A DNA stretch of 64,000 nt from Istiophorus platypterus. Taxonomy: Eukaryota > Chordata > Actinopteri > Istiophoriformes > Istiophoridae. Below the pieces are notes generated by a model. That model ran no database searches and had not been told where the DNA came from. It worked only from the letters and a program-made list of their open reading frames with translations. Made by a program: the position numbers and the translations under genes. Below are positions 51,571 to 63,537 of this stretch, one piece after another (within the stretch, counting starts at the first letter, position 1; each line of letters starts with the position of its first letter). The stretch covers positions 2,561,329 to 2,625,328 of the forward strand of contig CM029121.1 of assembly GCA_016859345.1 (NCBI GenBank), read 5' to 3'.

Positions 51571-51748
51571 AATCCCCACTGAGATCCAACAAAAGGTAGG
51601 AATCCACAGAGAAAATGTTAACTCCAGTTTCCCTCTCCTCCCCCTTCACATTTTCCTTTTCTTCATACTCAAGTCTCCCTCACTCCTTCTTCCCCCTCCC
51701 TACTCAGTCTGTGCACAGCTGGGTCATAGCAGGTCCTGCTAAAGCACT

Positions 51749-51802
51749 CAAACACACACACACACACACACAAACAAACACACACACACACACAAAACAC
51801 AC
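51749..51802. repeat. (CA)n microsatellite
   Basis: Interrupted CA array about 130 bp into bcar1 intron 1. Confidence 0.93.
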
Positions 51803-51930
51803 ATACAGAACCAAAGGGAATGAAGGAATAGATGGACACTAAAAGATGCACAGAATTTTAAAAAAGCCAGAGTGCCACAGACGCAGTGATTTTTCATGCA
51901 CACACTAAAGTCTCCCGCACACACACTCAC

Positions 51931-51942
51931 CAGATAGTTCAT
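51931..51942 (-). CDS. bcar1: bcar1 exon 1, coding part: start codon and three residues
   Basis: Four codons, MNYL, followed by a strong donor (CTG/gtgagtgtg). Joined to exon 2 it gives MNYLNVLAKALYDN, against MNHLNVLAKALYDN in human BCAR1. This is why I place the start here although the coding part is only 12 bp. The ATG has A at -3, a good Kozak context. The frame stays open for 43 codons upstream but contains no ATG, so it is read as 5' UTR. The exon is phase 0, as are all others. Confidence 0.92.
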
Positions 51943-52450
51943 TTTGTCCCTGCTGCAGCAAAGCGGCTGTGGTAACTCCGGGGCAGGGCTGTAGCTCAGC
52001 CCCTGTGAGACACTTTGCTGACTAGATCCTGTATGGAGAGTAGACCCCAAAAGACCCCAAAACTCCTCCAAGTTTCCTCTTCCACCCTCCTTCCTTCCTT
52101 CCTATGTCCTCTTGTCCTCCGTCCTTTTTCTTTCCTGTGTTTCTCCCTCTGTCTTGTTCAGTCTTGTTTTCAGGAGTCAAGCAGATCCTGACACATTCTG
52201 CCGCTCCGTGATCTCACACAGCAAGAATGAGACTGCTGCTTGGCCCATTTACTTCTACCCTGCTCGCCCCTTCTTTCTCACTTAGTCTCCCTCTCCCTCT
52301 CCCTCTCTCTCTCTTGCCTAAGGAAAAGAGGGAGGAGTGTGTAACCTGACACGTCACTTCCTGCTGGATCCTGATAGTCCCTCTATCCAGTTTGGCCATT
52401 GGCCCGAGGAGCTCTTCTCATGCAAATTCGCTTTGCCCTTCCACTGTCAC
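51943..52450 (-). promoter_or_regulatory. bcar1 5' UTR and candidate promoter region
   Basis: Sequence directly upstream of the bcar1 start. A CCAAT box on the - strand (ATTGG at 52398-52402) and an octamer ATGCAAAT on the + strand (52420-52427) lie about 460-480 bases upstream of the ATG. No TATA box is evident. The transcription start cannot be placed from sequence. Confidence 0.35.
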
Positions 52451-52824
52451 CCCCCATCCCGCCATCGCTCTCTGTGTCCCCCTGGCTGTGGGAGACTGTC
52501 AGTGCTTTGGGACGCTGCTCAGACACGGTTGTACAACATACTGCACATGAGCATAAAGCCACATTACCTCATCTTACTGTCTTTGAACTCAGATGGATGT
52601 TCCTTTATCAACCTGCCCTAGAGGCTTGTAACTAACCTTGAAGCTCTAGACAACAGACAATCTCTGTCTGGTTGGGTTTTAAAGCTCTTTCTGAATTTTA
52701 CATTTGAAACTATTACACTTATAAGTGGAATGTGTTACTATTTCCCTGAGAGGATAATTTTTTTTAAATTTGGAATGTGTGTTGATATTATCAAAATTAA
52801 AGAATTATGGTCTTAATCAGGTGT

Positions 52825-53100
52825 TGGGCCACCTCGAGCATCAAGAACAGCTTCAAGGCTCCTTGGTGTTTATTCTACACGTCTCTAGACTCTACTGGAG
52901 GCATAAAAACCTTTCTTCCTAAAGATATTCAATCATTAGTCCTTTGATGGTAGTAGTGTAGAGACCTGTCTATCAAGTCAGTCTGAAATCTGCCATAGGT
53001 GTTCAACCAGGTTGAGATCTGTTGGCCAATTCATATCACGCCTCCTGCCCTATGGAAGGGGACATCCTGTTTCCCCCAGGTCCAGGTCTCTCCTTTAATT
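52825..53100. mobile_element. Tc1-like DNA transposon fragment (non-coding)
   Basis: Words such as gtgttgggccacc, ttctacacgtctct, actctactggagg, ccataggtgttcaa and gttgagatctg recall, from memory, a Tc1-related repeat common in fish genomes. The last word corresponds to the SPDLNP-coding region read on the other strand, here degenerate. Neither terminal repeat was identified. Confidence 0.45.
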
Positions 53101-54074
53101 CATCTTTAGTTGTTAGTTACTATTCCCTTTTTTCAAAAAAAAAAATGACTGGTCTCTGATCTGTTAGTAATTTACAGCATTTGTTTTTACTCTTACTTTT
53201 GCGTCTGGCTTCTAGTTTCACTTTGTTATAAGGGATGGTGAGCTGTTTTTCTCTGTTACTGTTTTTGATATGACTTACTTCTTTGCCATTTCTAAACTTC
53301 TGGTAACACGGTCCCAAAAGGGTTCCCATAAATTACAAAACTTTATTACTTATATATATATATTTTTTTATTTAATTATTAATTTATTTATTTATTTTTG
53401 AATATTTTTGGAAAGTAAGATGTAACCAGTGTTCCAAATAATTCCTTCTTTTTAACTGCTTTTGTAATTTGAGAGTATTAAGTGTGTTTTCAACTATAAA
53501 ATGTTTTAATCAGTACATATCTTGGTCACAATATAAGGGATCAGTAATGTTTGTTTATGTCCTGTTTTCATGTGACAAAAAAACAATATAAAGAATAACT
53601 ATTTAAAACAATATATGCTGAGATACTACTGTTGGATCCAGTCCAGGTCAGGGTCTACTGAGTGCCTGACTAAATACAATAAGTTAGAGCAGAAAGTGGG
53701 TCGGTAAACTATGAGGCATCTTTACAACAGACAGTTAATGTCCACAATCATTTTCTTTTGCAATTTTGTGTGTCTGACCTGGAGGTTTGTTTCCAACCTG
53801 TCTGGTCATCTTTGTCCTGTCAGACTCAGATGTTGCCATGTTCCCAGATCTCAGTTTTTATGTTGTTTCAGTGTTTTATTACTGGTAACACTACAGAAAT
53901 GAGACCCTGCCTTCCATAAACCATGGAAGCATAATTTCTGTAATCCACCACTATAAACTATCGCCTTGTAATAAAGTTTTGGGGAAATGTAGATGTGCAG
54001 AATAAGGTTTTAATATTCCACACAGCATCATTCAGGAGTATTTAAATGAAATATTGGAAGCAGCTGATCTTACT

Positions 54075-54200
54075 AGTTAGGACCTGTAACATTTCTGTAT
54101 CTCTTTCCAAATGACACAAAGTCTGAACTGAATGGAGTCAGATTAACATAAAAGCTGCAGCAGCGAATAGTGAATCATGCATAGAAATTAAAGGCAGTCT
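54075..54200 (+). repeat. Second dispersed repeat family, copy 2
   Basis: Shares the gtcagattaacataaaagc-gctgcagcag core and flanking ggacc-gtaacat words with about 31030-31150. Confidence 0.5.
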
Positions 54201-56089
54201 TGTTCAGGGTTCTAACATCACTGTAAATATATTACCTTTATCTTAAACACTTATGCACCAAAATTTCAGTTTAATAAACTATGGGAAGTCATATGAGACA
54301 ATTTTAGGTCTAGATTCTCCTCAGATCAGTCTATAAAAACTATTTTTAACTCATGGTGCAATAGAGGTTTAAAAAAAACCCACAACAGCCACAGTAATAA
54401 TCTGAACAATGGTCTCTCCATGTATTTTCCATTTTCATCCCGACTGTGTGGATAAACGTCTAGCAAAAGGTGCCAAATACTGCAAAATGCAGCGCAAGAT
54501 ATTTCCATAACTTTTCATTTTTCATGTCTAGATGTAAAATTCTCACTTTTCTGAATGACAAAAAGAAACTTCAACAAAGAGATGAAAGTCAGCGAGGTCA
54601 AATATTGGGCAACTGAGAAAAGGTTTATATGACTTCTGTTGAGAAAGATCTAGTTTCAAGTGATGACGTTGTTGTCCTGTGTCATGAGATGGGAGTTCAT
54701 GACTTAATGACACCCAGACAACAGACACAGAGCAAACAAGAAGTGTCCACATCAGCACTTATATCTGACCCCCTACACCCCCACCCCCCACCACACACAC
54801 ACACAGCAGGTCACAACCCTACTTTAGAGGGGTCGTCCACAGGACAGTGGAGGAGTTTTGCAAGAAGTTGAGGTCTTCCTCTGTGTGTGCAGTTTTTTTA
54901 TTTTCATGTTTGTCTTTATGAACCATTGACTGGCCCTCAAATCCTCTGAAGGTTTTCCAGTGCTACTGCACTAAAGATGATGGGGAAGATATGTGGCCAG
55001 TTTTCTGTTGCTCTGTGTGTGTGTGGGGGGTGGGTGTTGTGTATCAGAGTGAATGGTGTACAGACGATCTGGGAACAGATTGACTGATTTTATGAGACAT
55101 ACAAAGATTTTAGAGTCTTGATCAATGCCATACAGATTGGCAAAGAATAGCACACTGGTAGATGTTTGTTAGGATTGTGGTACTAGGCTACAACCACACC
55201 CATATCACACCAGAATTAGTACAATGAATAATCCTTAAACAGTTTGCATGGTACTCTAGTGTGCTTTATTAGAAATATTATCATTACTTAAGCCCAGAGA
55301 GCAGGTTATTATTGAGCAATGGTGCATGGAATTCACTACCAAGGTTCTTGACATCAGAAAATAATGCATCATGTTTTTAAAAAAAGTTAAGATTTTATCT
55401 CTTTACAAAGAGAATAGCATAGAGCCCTTAAAGACTTTGTTGTTATTATGATTTACTTGTTCTGTTCTGGAAGCTCTAATATGATGTACAGAGCTAGAGT
55501 TGTGAAGAGATTTCATTTCATAGAAATTAAATTATGATACAGAGCTTTAGTATGTATTAGACAGATTATGAGTATGTATTTGTTGTTATGCGTTGTAGTG
55601 GTTGTTTCATGTATGAGTATAAATTATGCAGGTGTGTTGATGTGTCTTCTGTTCTTGAGGTATTGTTTAAATATTTGTGGGTCTGTGAAGAGTAGACACT
55701 GTTCCATTACAATGGCTACTGGGGATCTAAACTAAATAAACAATTAAAGAAGCCCATGAGAACCTAATCAATTACCAGTCCATTGTATCATTTATACTTC
55801 GCCAGTGAGCCAATAAGAAGAGGCAGAAATTGGATGAAGGGATGAGAGTAACACAGACTCTGAACTCTGGAGACACCTGGGAGAGAGTGAATTTTGTAAG
55901 ATTAACTGATTCCACATTAAAACATGGATTGACTGGATTTTGAAGTAGAACGCATAGCAAAATCTCGTCCTGATTTCACTTATGAAAATTCAATGATTAA
56001 AATTATTTTAAAGAAAAGTCTGGTGTTATTCTGTATTTTATCATTGTCACAAATCCCATGAAAGGAACCAAACCAACAGTGTGTTAGTC

Positions 56090-56470
56090 CGTCTGTCAAC
56101 ACTTTCTGACTTCCCTCCTCTGTCTGTAGCTCTCATCTTCGAGTCCATTGGTTCCTATTGAAGATGTAAATCTGTACAAACATCTCATAGATATTTAGTT
56201 TCAGGACAGTGTGTGCGGGGCTTAGTTTAAGTAAACTACAATGTGTGTTCATGGGAATGAAAGAACATGTCACCCAGTACAACAGTGTGAATCACTGATG
56301 TGTTGATAATGGTGGGACAGTGGAGCTACATCAGGCTTTGACACACACACATCCCACAGAGCTGATTTGATCCAATTTGATCAGTGGATCACTGCAATCA
56401 TAACCAGCCTAACAACGGGATGTGTGTCTATGGCTTTAGTGTAGATGGAGACCAGTGTGATCTCAAAAAG
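56090..56470 (+). repeat. Local dispersed repeat, copy C
   Basis: Shares ttctgacttccc, ccattggttcctattgaagatg and gaacatgtcacccagtaca with copy A near 2740-3380, in the same order and orientation. Confidence 0.65.
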
Positions 56471-56903
56471 TTTTTCTGGAGTCCCCCTTTATTTTATGGA
56501 CTCTTTCTTCACCTTTTCCGTTGACTGTATTTCAGCTCACTTTGAATTAACTTTTATTATACAACTATTGTTGACCATTTTAATTGAATGATTCTGTCAG
56601 AATGATACATTTTTGACATAGAGCTTGGTTTTATTCATTAGTAGTTATTTTTCTGTATCACTGCAGGACGTCCCAGTTTGGCCATGTACTGTCTGGTCCC
56701 TCCTGCCTCTTCTGATGTGTGAAGAACAGTCATTACATTGTGTCTGAATCTGAGCAGCAATGGTGCCAAACTGACCAATGGGACATTCCACACACCTACA
56801 CACACACTTCACCCTCCATGACCTGGGCACTGCCCCCTCTGACCACCACACTCGACAACAACAGCCTCTGTCACACTGACCTACAAATGGCAAGTGTATT
56901 CCA

Positions 56904-56904
<1 letters not shown>

Positions 56905-56952
<48 letters not shown>

Positions 56953-56955
56953 ACA
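56905..56955. repeat. (CA)n microsatellite
   Basis: About 22 perfect CA units plus a short interrupted tail. Confidence 0.97.
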
Positions 56956-57387
56956 AAAGAGCAGAAAGCAGTCATTGAGGATTGGGAGATGTAGGTCAAT
57001 GTGGATCTGAATATGGTAATGGCCTCTGCTGGGGAAATGGCTTCAGGAACACTCAGGCTCTATGTCTTCACTCTGAGTTCAGGTTAAGGACGTATTGTAG
57101 CTCCGACTCAACACTGCCACTAATTTATTGAACTTCTCATGTTTTTAAAAATCTGTCCATGATCCTCAGAAGCTTTTGTGTTCCCTATGCTGTAGACTGA
57201 TCTAGAATTTAGTCTTTACTCCTGGCTCTAAATGAGGCTTGAAAATGGACAACCAAGCGTCCATGATATCTGGCTGCCATCTTTGTTCAGGTCAAGTAAC
57301 CAATATCTATCTATCTATACATATATGGTTCAGCAAAATCGTTAGCACTGGTAAGTGGTTTTAATGGTTTGGTTAACCACTATAGAC

Positions 57388-57917
57388 CGTGCAGTCAAAA
57401 CTTTGAGAACACCTCCTTAGTCCAAGTGGTTAGGGAACTTACACAGTCTCGTCTCAGTGTTTCTGATTTTAAAGCATAGAAAAAATAAATAATAAAGATT
57501 TCAATAAAAAAAGGACTCATGAAATCTTCTTGGTCAACCAAATTGTATCCTAATTTTTGAGTCATCCAGCAGCTAAACAAACTCCTTTTATTCTCTCTAC
57601 AATAAAACGCAAATAATGTTTAGAAAGTTTGTCAAAACACTTTTGCAGAAGTTTCCAATCAATGTGTTGCACCATTAGTTTTCCTTGCTTCCACCTTCTG
57701 TCCAGTTCAACCCAAACTAGCTCCATGGGGTTCAGGTCTGGAGACTGTGTTGGTCTTCAATCATGTGGTTCAGGTCTGGAGACTGTGCTGGTCTTCCATA
57801 ATAGGGTTCAGGTCTGGAGACTGTGCTGGTCTTCCATCATGTGGTTTCGGGTCTGGAGACTGTGTTGGTCTTCCATCATGGGGTTCGGGTCTGGAGACAG
57901 TGCTGGTCTTCATTTGA
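57388..57917 (-). mobile_element. Tc1/mariner transposase remnant, C-terminal part and one end
   Basis: Near 57391 the sequence cagtcaaaactttgagaacacc resembles the terminal repeat of fish Tc1-like elements. On the - strand at about 57650-57750 it reads QSPDLNPMELVWVELDRRW, the end of a DD34E transposase catalytic domain with the last catalytic Glu in PME. Downstream on that strand the frame degenerates. The segment carrying QSPDLNP is amplified to five tandem units (57729-57917). The opposite terminal repeat was not found, so the copy is truncated and surely inactive. Confidence 0.7.
57729..57917. repeat. Five-unit tandem repeat of about 38 bp inside the Tc1 remnant
   Basis: Units start at 57729, 57767, 57805, 57843 and 57882, with period 38 (last step 39). 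Each holds caggtctggagactgtg or a close variant, followed by ctggtcttccatcatg. The core is the SPDLNP-coding DNA of the transposase. Confidence 0.92.
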
Positions 57918-59620
57918 AGCCAGCGTCTGGTTCTGTTTTTCTAATGTTCTGGGTCATTACCAGTCTGTATTCCTCTGTTACTTGTCTTTTTCTCTCCATT
58001 CTGACAGAAACAAACAGTCCTACTCCCTGTAGGACAGTGTTTCCTAATAATGCATCAGAGGAGGCAGTAACACCTTCAGATGCCATCACTCCAACACTGA
58101 CTTTGTACAGACAAAACTGTTTGCATCGATTTTCAAACTTTCACTTCCTTCCACTGCTGAAGAAAAACCTGGAAATGAACCAGTGTCTAAATCCTTGAAA
58201 AAGGGGGTTTCAAATTTTCTATTAAATTTACAGTATATTTCACTTATCAGTCATGTTTTTTTTCTTTTTTCTTCATGTTACCATACTAATTCCCATTTGT
58301 CTGACTATGGCCATGGCAAGGCCAACATCAGCACTGCCTCAGAAACACAGCACATTTCAATGCAACCACTGCATTGATGTGGTGGGAATGTTCCAGCAAA
58401 CAAAAGGCAGTCATCATAGGCAGAAAGTTAAACTTGGCTCAGCTCGTGGGACAATGCAATGCAATGTCATCTGACAAGGCAGTGGTCAACCAAGTTCATC
58501 CAGGCACACATTCCTTGTAGATTACTCTGTAACAGGGTCATTCTGCTGCTTACCTGCTGATCAGTGAGGTGGGATCAGAGTTGGATCACGTTTGTTTTAA
58601 TCATCGTCTCTCCCATACCTGAAACACCATGACCCAGCTGGCCATCCACCAAAAGTAAAAGTTTATCATAGACACTGATTAACCCCATGGTTATACTGGT
58701 CACCTCCACCTGGGATGGCATAAAGTCTAAGAATGACAGGACACTTATGGGAAAAAATGTTAGATGAAGTGATTGTTGGATAACGTGCCAAAGAAAATAC
58801 ACTACTATCACCATAATCTGTTGTTCTGTGCTACATTCCTGTCAAACATGGAATCTTTTCCTTTTGGAATAACCTGTGTCTATGGAGAAAAATAAATGTT
58901 TAGAATAACAGGCATGACTCACATTTCACAACAGTTATTCAAAACTATTCTTTACTCGATACTATTTTTAAGTGAAATGTAGATTTTTATTTTAACTGTA
59001 AAACAAACTTCAAGACCAAGCTATCGTTTTGAAACAATAAGTTATTTAATATAATACTATTGTGATACAGAGTAATAATATCATAATTTTGATCGTGGAA
59101 GTTTTATATTAAGTTCATAGTTAAAATTTACTTCATCAAACAATATATCTCACTGATGATTTATTAAGTGGTATTTCTACAATTCTGCATCATAATTTTG
59201 ATTTAGTATGGGTATGGCATCATAATTATTTTTTCCTTACCAGTCACCAACTAGTTTAGTGATTCGGAGTTGATATGTTGCTTAAAGTGGGGTTTGCTGT
59301 GTTATGCTTGTTGAAACTGAAAACCTGAAACTGTCAGATCCTTCAAATAGTGGCTTCAAGTTGCTTTCGTGACAAAAATAAATTCATTCTCCTTTTTTCT
59401 TCCGCATCCCAGCTCTTCATTCCAGCATAAATTAAAATCTCTTTAGAATCAGATGAATGACATTGTGTGTGGCTGAGCATCTCCTCTCGCCTATTCCATC
59501 TTCAGTCACTTCACTTTGCCTCCATTCTCTCTCCATACACATAGTTAATAACTTCATTAACCCCTGTCAGCTCTCTGCTCCGGTCCAGCAGTTGACACAC
59601 TAATTGATGAGCTTGAATTG

Positions 59621-59703
<83 letters not shown>
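59621..59703. repeat. (GT)n microsatellite
   Basis: About 40 almost perfect GT units. Confidence 0.97.
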
Positions 59704-59704
<1 letters not shown>

Positions 59705-60133
59705 CATCATTTAGGCTGCTTATTATAATAGCAAGTGATCTCTCTCCACTGAACACGAAATGCAAATGGCTGCTCTTGTGTGAAATCCTTGTATGTCAGA
59801 TTTTTGTTATGTTCATGCTTCCAGAGAAGAACAGCTTATATCTCTACTCGCTGATGACCATTTCCAATCCATCTGGGCTCATACAACCCTTGCCTGATAT
59901 CTTAAACACACTTCCAACCAAGGCCATGAGCGGAGGCTATTCCTCTTGTAAAGCTGACATTTGCAGATACAAGGTTTTCAACTGACAACTTTGAAGTGCT
60001 TCTCATTCACCACATGCACAGTAATTCTAATGACTCTGACATTTGCTGCTAATACATTAGGCCAAACATTAGGGCAGTGATTTTTAATTTGCTACAAGCA
60101 GCAGTGATGGGACAAAAGGATCATTGTATTGAT

Positions 60134-60206
60134 GCACACACACACAGATACACACACACACACACACAAACACACGCGCACGCACGCAAGCAGGCACACA
60201 CACACA

Positions 60207-60264
<58 letters not shown>

Positions 60265-60310
60265 AACACACACACACACGCACGCACACACACACACACA
60301 CACATACACA

Positions 60311-60359
<49 letters not shown>

Positions 60360-60381
60360 ACATACACACACACAAACACAA
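60134..60381. repeat. Very long (CA)n array, about 245 bp
   Basis: Longest dinucleotide array in the window, with scattered TA, AA and CG interruptions. Both strands are open over long stretches because the translations are Thr-His and Val-Cys repeats, not proteins. Confidence 0.97.
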
Positions 60382-60972
60382 AGAATCACACAGGCTCAGA
60401 GGCCTAATAGAATTGGTATGTGTCTGGATATAAAATTCATTCCCTGTGATTGTGTGTATTTTTAATACTGGGATTGTGTTGTCGGGTCCTGTTTGGGAAT
60501 CCAGCTACTACACTCAGGAGACCCTAACCAATGGACATTGTGTGTGTGTGTCTGTGTGTGTGCGTGTCATCGTGGTTGGGGGGCAGCTCTTGCTGTAGCT
60601 TGTGATCAGCAACTAATTTGAATTTTCTTTCCATTTTTCTTTTTGCTGTCAAAAACCAGATTCATTTTCTGAGGGGTGGTGATGAAAGACTTCGATTACT
60701 GTGCAGTGTGGTACAAGGAAGTCTCACACACACAGACCTCCATCTTTTTAATTGAATCAGTGGATGTACATGGGAGTTTTGACACTAAATAAGTCAGCAC
60801 AATAACCCTTCACATGTATTTAAATAAAGTACATATATAAAACACTAAATATTTGATTGCACAAGTGTTTAGCTCCTTCACTGTGACACACCGATCATCA
60901 CTAATGCAGGAGGTCGTTTTTTCATGTCAAATCAGTAACTGGTTTTAATGTTCTCGCTGAAAGGTGTTTAAA

Positions 60973-60974
<2 letters not shown>

Positions 60975-61013
<39 letters not shown>
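60975..61013. repeat. (AT)n microsatellite
   Basis: About 19 AT units in the bcar1 upstream flank. Confidence 0.95.
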
Positions 61014-61015
<2 letters not shown>

Positions 61016-63537
61016 CAGTGTTCCAGGGCTATTGATAAGAGCCATTCAGTCCTTATAGAATCAGAGTGAGAGTTGTGTCATTATTCTCCACAGGAAAACA
61101 AATATGTTCTCGATGGGTGTTGGCCTGTGCCAGGATTGTCCCTCGTCATCAATCCTGTTAATAACTTAAACTGATTTGCAGCATGAAGGTGAAGTATTGT
61201 GTGAAAAACTCCAATGTTGGAGAAGTAGAGCACTGAACTTCAGCCCTAGAAAATGAGCCAGCCAACCAAAGAACACTGCTGGACTTCACCAATCTTCTAG
61301 ACAACTCTGAACAGGCCAAGAAAAGAACTAGGTCCAAAGTTTGTCTTATTTGAAATGGCATGCGGCTGATCTGCATTGTGGGAACTGATGGGTAAAGATG
61401 TGTTCAGACAAGACAGACTTCCTGCTGAAAGTGGGAGTTTGGAAAAGTCCAGAGTGAGGCTTCATCCACACAGACACACACGATTGAGCCCTTTTCAAAG
61501 CAGAAGTTAAACAATAAGAAGACCCACAGCAGAACTGACAGTTACACAAAATAAAAGCAATATAAGCTGAAATAAAATAAAAGCTAATATTGCCATACTG
61601 ATTGGAACATGCGAGTGAAATCATAAAAGAGGATTTTGTGTAATAGGCCTCTGCAGTGGGGTCTCTCATGCCTCCATCCTGGAGGTCAACAGTCTTTTTA
61701 TCAGCTGTAATCTGCAGCTGCAATATGGGACAGCACAGTGTGAATGCATCCTATTCAGTGCACAGTAACAGCCATTCAGAGCTGTCCGGGCCATTATCAT
61801 AAAACCGTGGCATGAATGCCATCCTGTCAGTGCCACATAAAGAAGACAAAACACGCTGGACACCTATTGTGGAGAGATACGCACTAACTTTACACTGTCT
61901 TTACAGTGATGTTCCATGCGGTTATTAGTCCAACTCTGCTGCGAGGCACTTTGGTTAATACTTATTTTTAATTCAGGCATGTAATTGAAGCAAAACGTCT
62001 GAAGGTAGGGATCAGGACAGGGTCTAAAACCTTAATACTTCTGTGTATTAAAAATGTCAAGCACCAAAAAGTTACAGAAAATGTATTGTTTTAATGAAAA
62101 ATTCCAACCATAGCCTGCCTTATTAGTTTCTGTACTTGTGTCTAAAAGCTTCAAAGAGCATATTGCACATTCTCATGGACTGACAGAGCGGAGAACGAGT
62201 CCAGCCAGAGGCAACACTTTGCTCTACTGCGTCAGACAATCAGCTCTTTGACATTGAAGTAAAATGACAGCCACTGTAGGGAACATCTCACACTAAGCCT
62301 ATGGGATGTGTCAAACACAGACCTATTCACCTTTCTGTCTCACACACCATCACCAATCTGTCTATGTTGTAAACTGTCCCTCTTCCCGCAGCCACTACAG
62401 CCATTTGAACCAGCAAGGGATACACTGTTGCTACTAGGTGTCTTATTTCTGCTAGAACCATTAGCACTGATGGAGGCTGGAACATGTTGTGAGTGAATGG
62501 TCCTGAGTGTTGTTCAGAGCTGTTCTCGTAATGGTTCGCTTTTATACTTTTTGTTGTCTACTGGGTGTATAATGTGTCCTGTGTTTTGTTTTGAACTCAC
62601 CTTTCCACAGGAACCTGGCTCACCCAATCAGCTCGTTTGACACACACAGAGCCACACATCACAGTATCAAGATGTGTACCTTTCTGTGACCTACAGTTAC
62701 TCATGACACCCTTCCAGTTTACAGGAACCTTTACATCAATGTAAATTCCTTATAATGATTCTGCCACTATTAATGCAACTGCTGCTACTTCTATATTTAC
62801 ACTCTGGTTTTACACTAAGCTACTAGTGTTTCTGAGTTTTACAAAAAATAACAAAAAAGAAAACAATAAATACTGCACATCTTTGGCAGCCTGCACCGGA
62901 AAACTGAGCTTAAGTTGTGATAAAGTGAGAGATACCAGCTTAATAAATTAGTCTTACTTGCATATTAGTAAGTAAAATCACTGATTCACCAGATGCATAG
63001 GTTTCATATAAATCTCAAATACCATGCCACATTTTTAACCGGTAGGGTCCCAGGCTGACTGTTTCAAAGTTTCACTCCATGCAGGTTCACACATGCAGGA
63101 CAGACACAGAAACTGACATCTAGCATCTGCCTCTATCTAAAAGAGTGCACTTTTGAAAATGTTGCACTGTTCCTTTAAGTCTGCTGACTAAAACTACTGC
63201 AGCTTTGCAGACATTGTCATAAAGTGGATCAGGAGCACCTTAAATCTATCAAGCTTCGATTCAAATGAGTCTGAAGCTACGTAAAATACTTGTAACTTAG
63301 CAGCTGCTCTAGTTCTAACTTCCTTAAAATAATATCACTACAGATAGACTATTTTGATTAATATGAGGTAACACTGCCATGAAAAGAAGTACACTAAACC
63401 ACAGTGTTAAACATTTTTGTCAAACATAAATCATAATCACTGAACTCTGCTTCTGTGTGTTCAAAAATCACAGATGGACACATCAGATGACGGGTGTTAC
63501 TTTTCCACTCCATGCTGAAGACCTACCTCTACCTGTG

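Larger units (their letters stand above)
32952..51930 (-). other. bcar1 intron 1 (about 19 kb)
   Basis: Long first intron, common for sites of alternative first exons and enhancers. It holds many CA/GT arrays (listed), an RFX X-box cluster at 38108-38128, a twin AP-1 palindrome at 48262-48280, and a probable dispersed repeat at about 43670-44165. Mammalian BCAR1 uses several alternative first exons that splice to the SH3 exon; I could not identify one here with confidence. No other gene is recognised. Confidence 0.7.
10483..51942 (-). other. bcar1: bcar1 (p130Cas) gene, coding span
   Basis: Complete coding span of the Cas-family scaffold p130Cas, read right to left through eight exons: 51942-51931, 32951-32211, 19906-19757, 15925-15830, 15106-14717, 13550-12669, 11653-11564 and 11028-10483. 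All have GT donors and AG acceptors. Lengths of 12, 741, 150, 96, 390, 882, 90 and 546 nt add up to 969 codons including the stop. The SH3 region is nearly identical to human BCAR1 and unlike NEDD9, EFS or CASS4. The protein sits at focal adhesions: SH3 binds FAK/Pyk2 and C3G/PTP partners, YxxP tyrosines recruit Crk and Nck once phosphorylated, the Src-binding site docks Src, and the C-terminal domain helps adhesion targeting. It is longer than the human protein (870 residues), mainly through the substrate-domain linkers and the serine-rich/Src-site region. Confidence 0.95.

Noticed and set aside
51943..52071. Open frame continuing 43 codons upstream of the bcar1 ATG
   Set aside because: It starts at TTG and contains no ATG; the MNYL start matches human MNHL, so this is treated as 5' UTR.
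56645..56956. Cysteine-containing - strand frame (CVECPIGQFG...CNDC)
   Set aside because: It faintly recalls a cysteine-rich receptor module, but it runs directly out of a CA array, lacks clear splice sites and has no partner exons.
58575..58814. 79-codon - strand open frame with a protein-like composition
   Set aside because: No recognisable domain or splice context; it may be old transposon sequence.
60084..60433. Long open frames in all phases across CA arrays here and elsewhere
   Set aside because: They encode only Thr-His or Cys-Val repeats and are artefacts of dinucleotide arrays.
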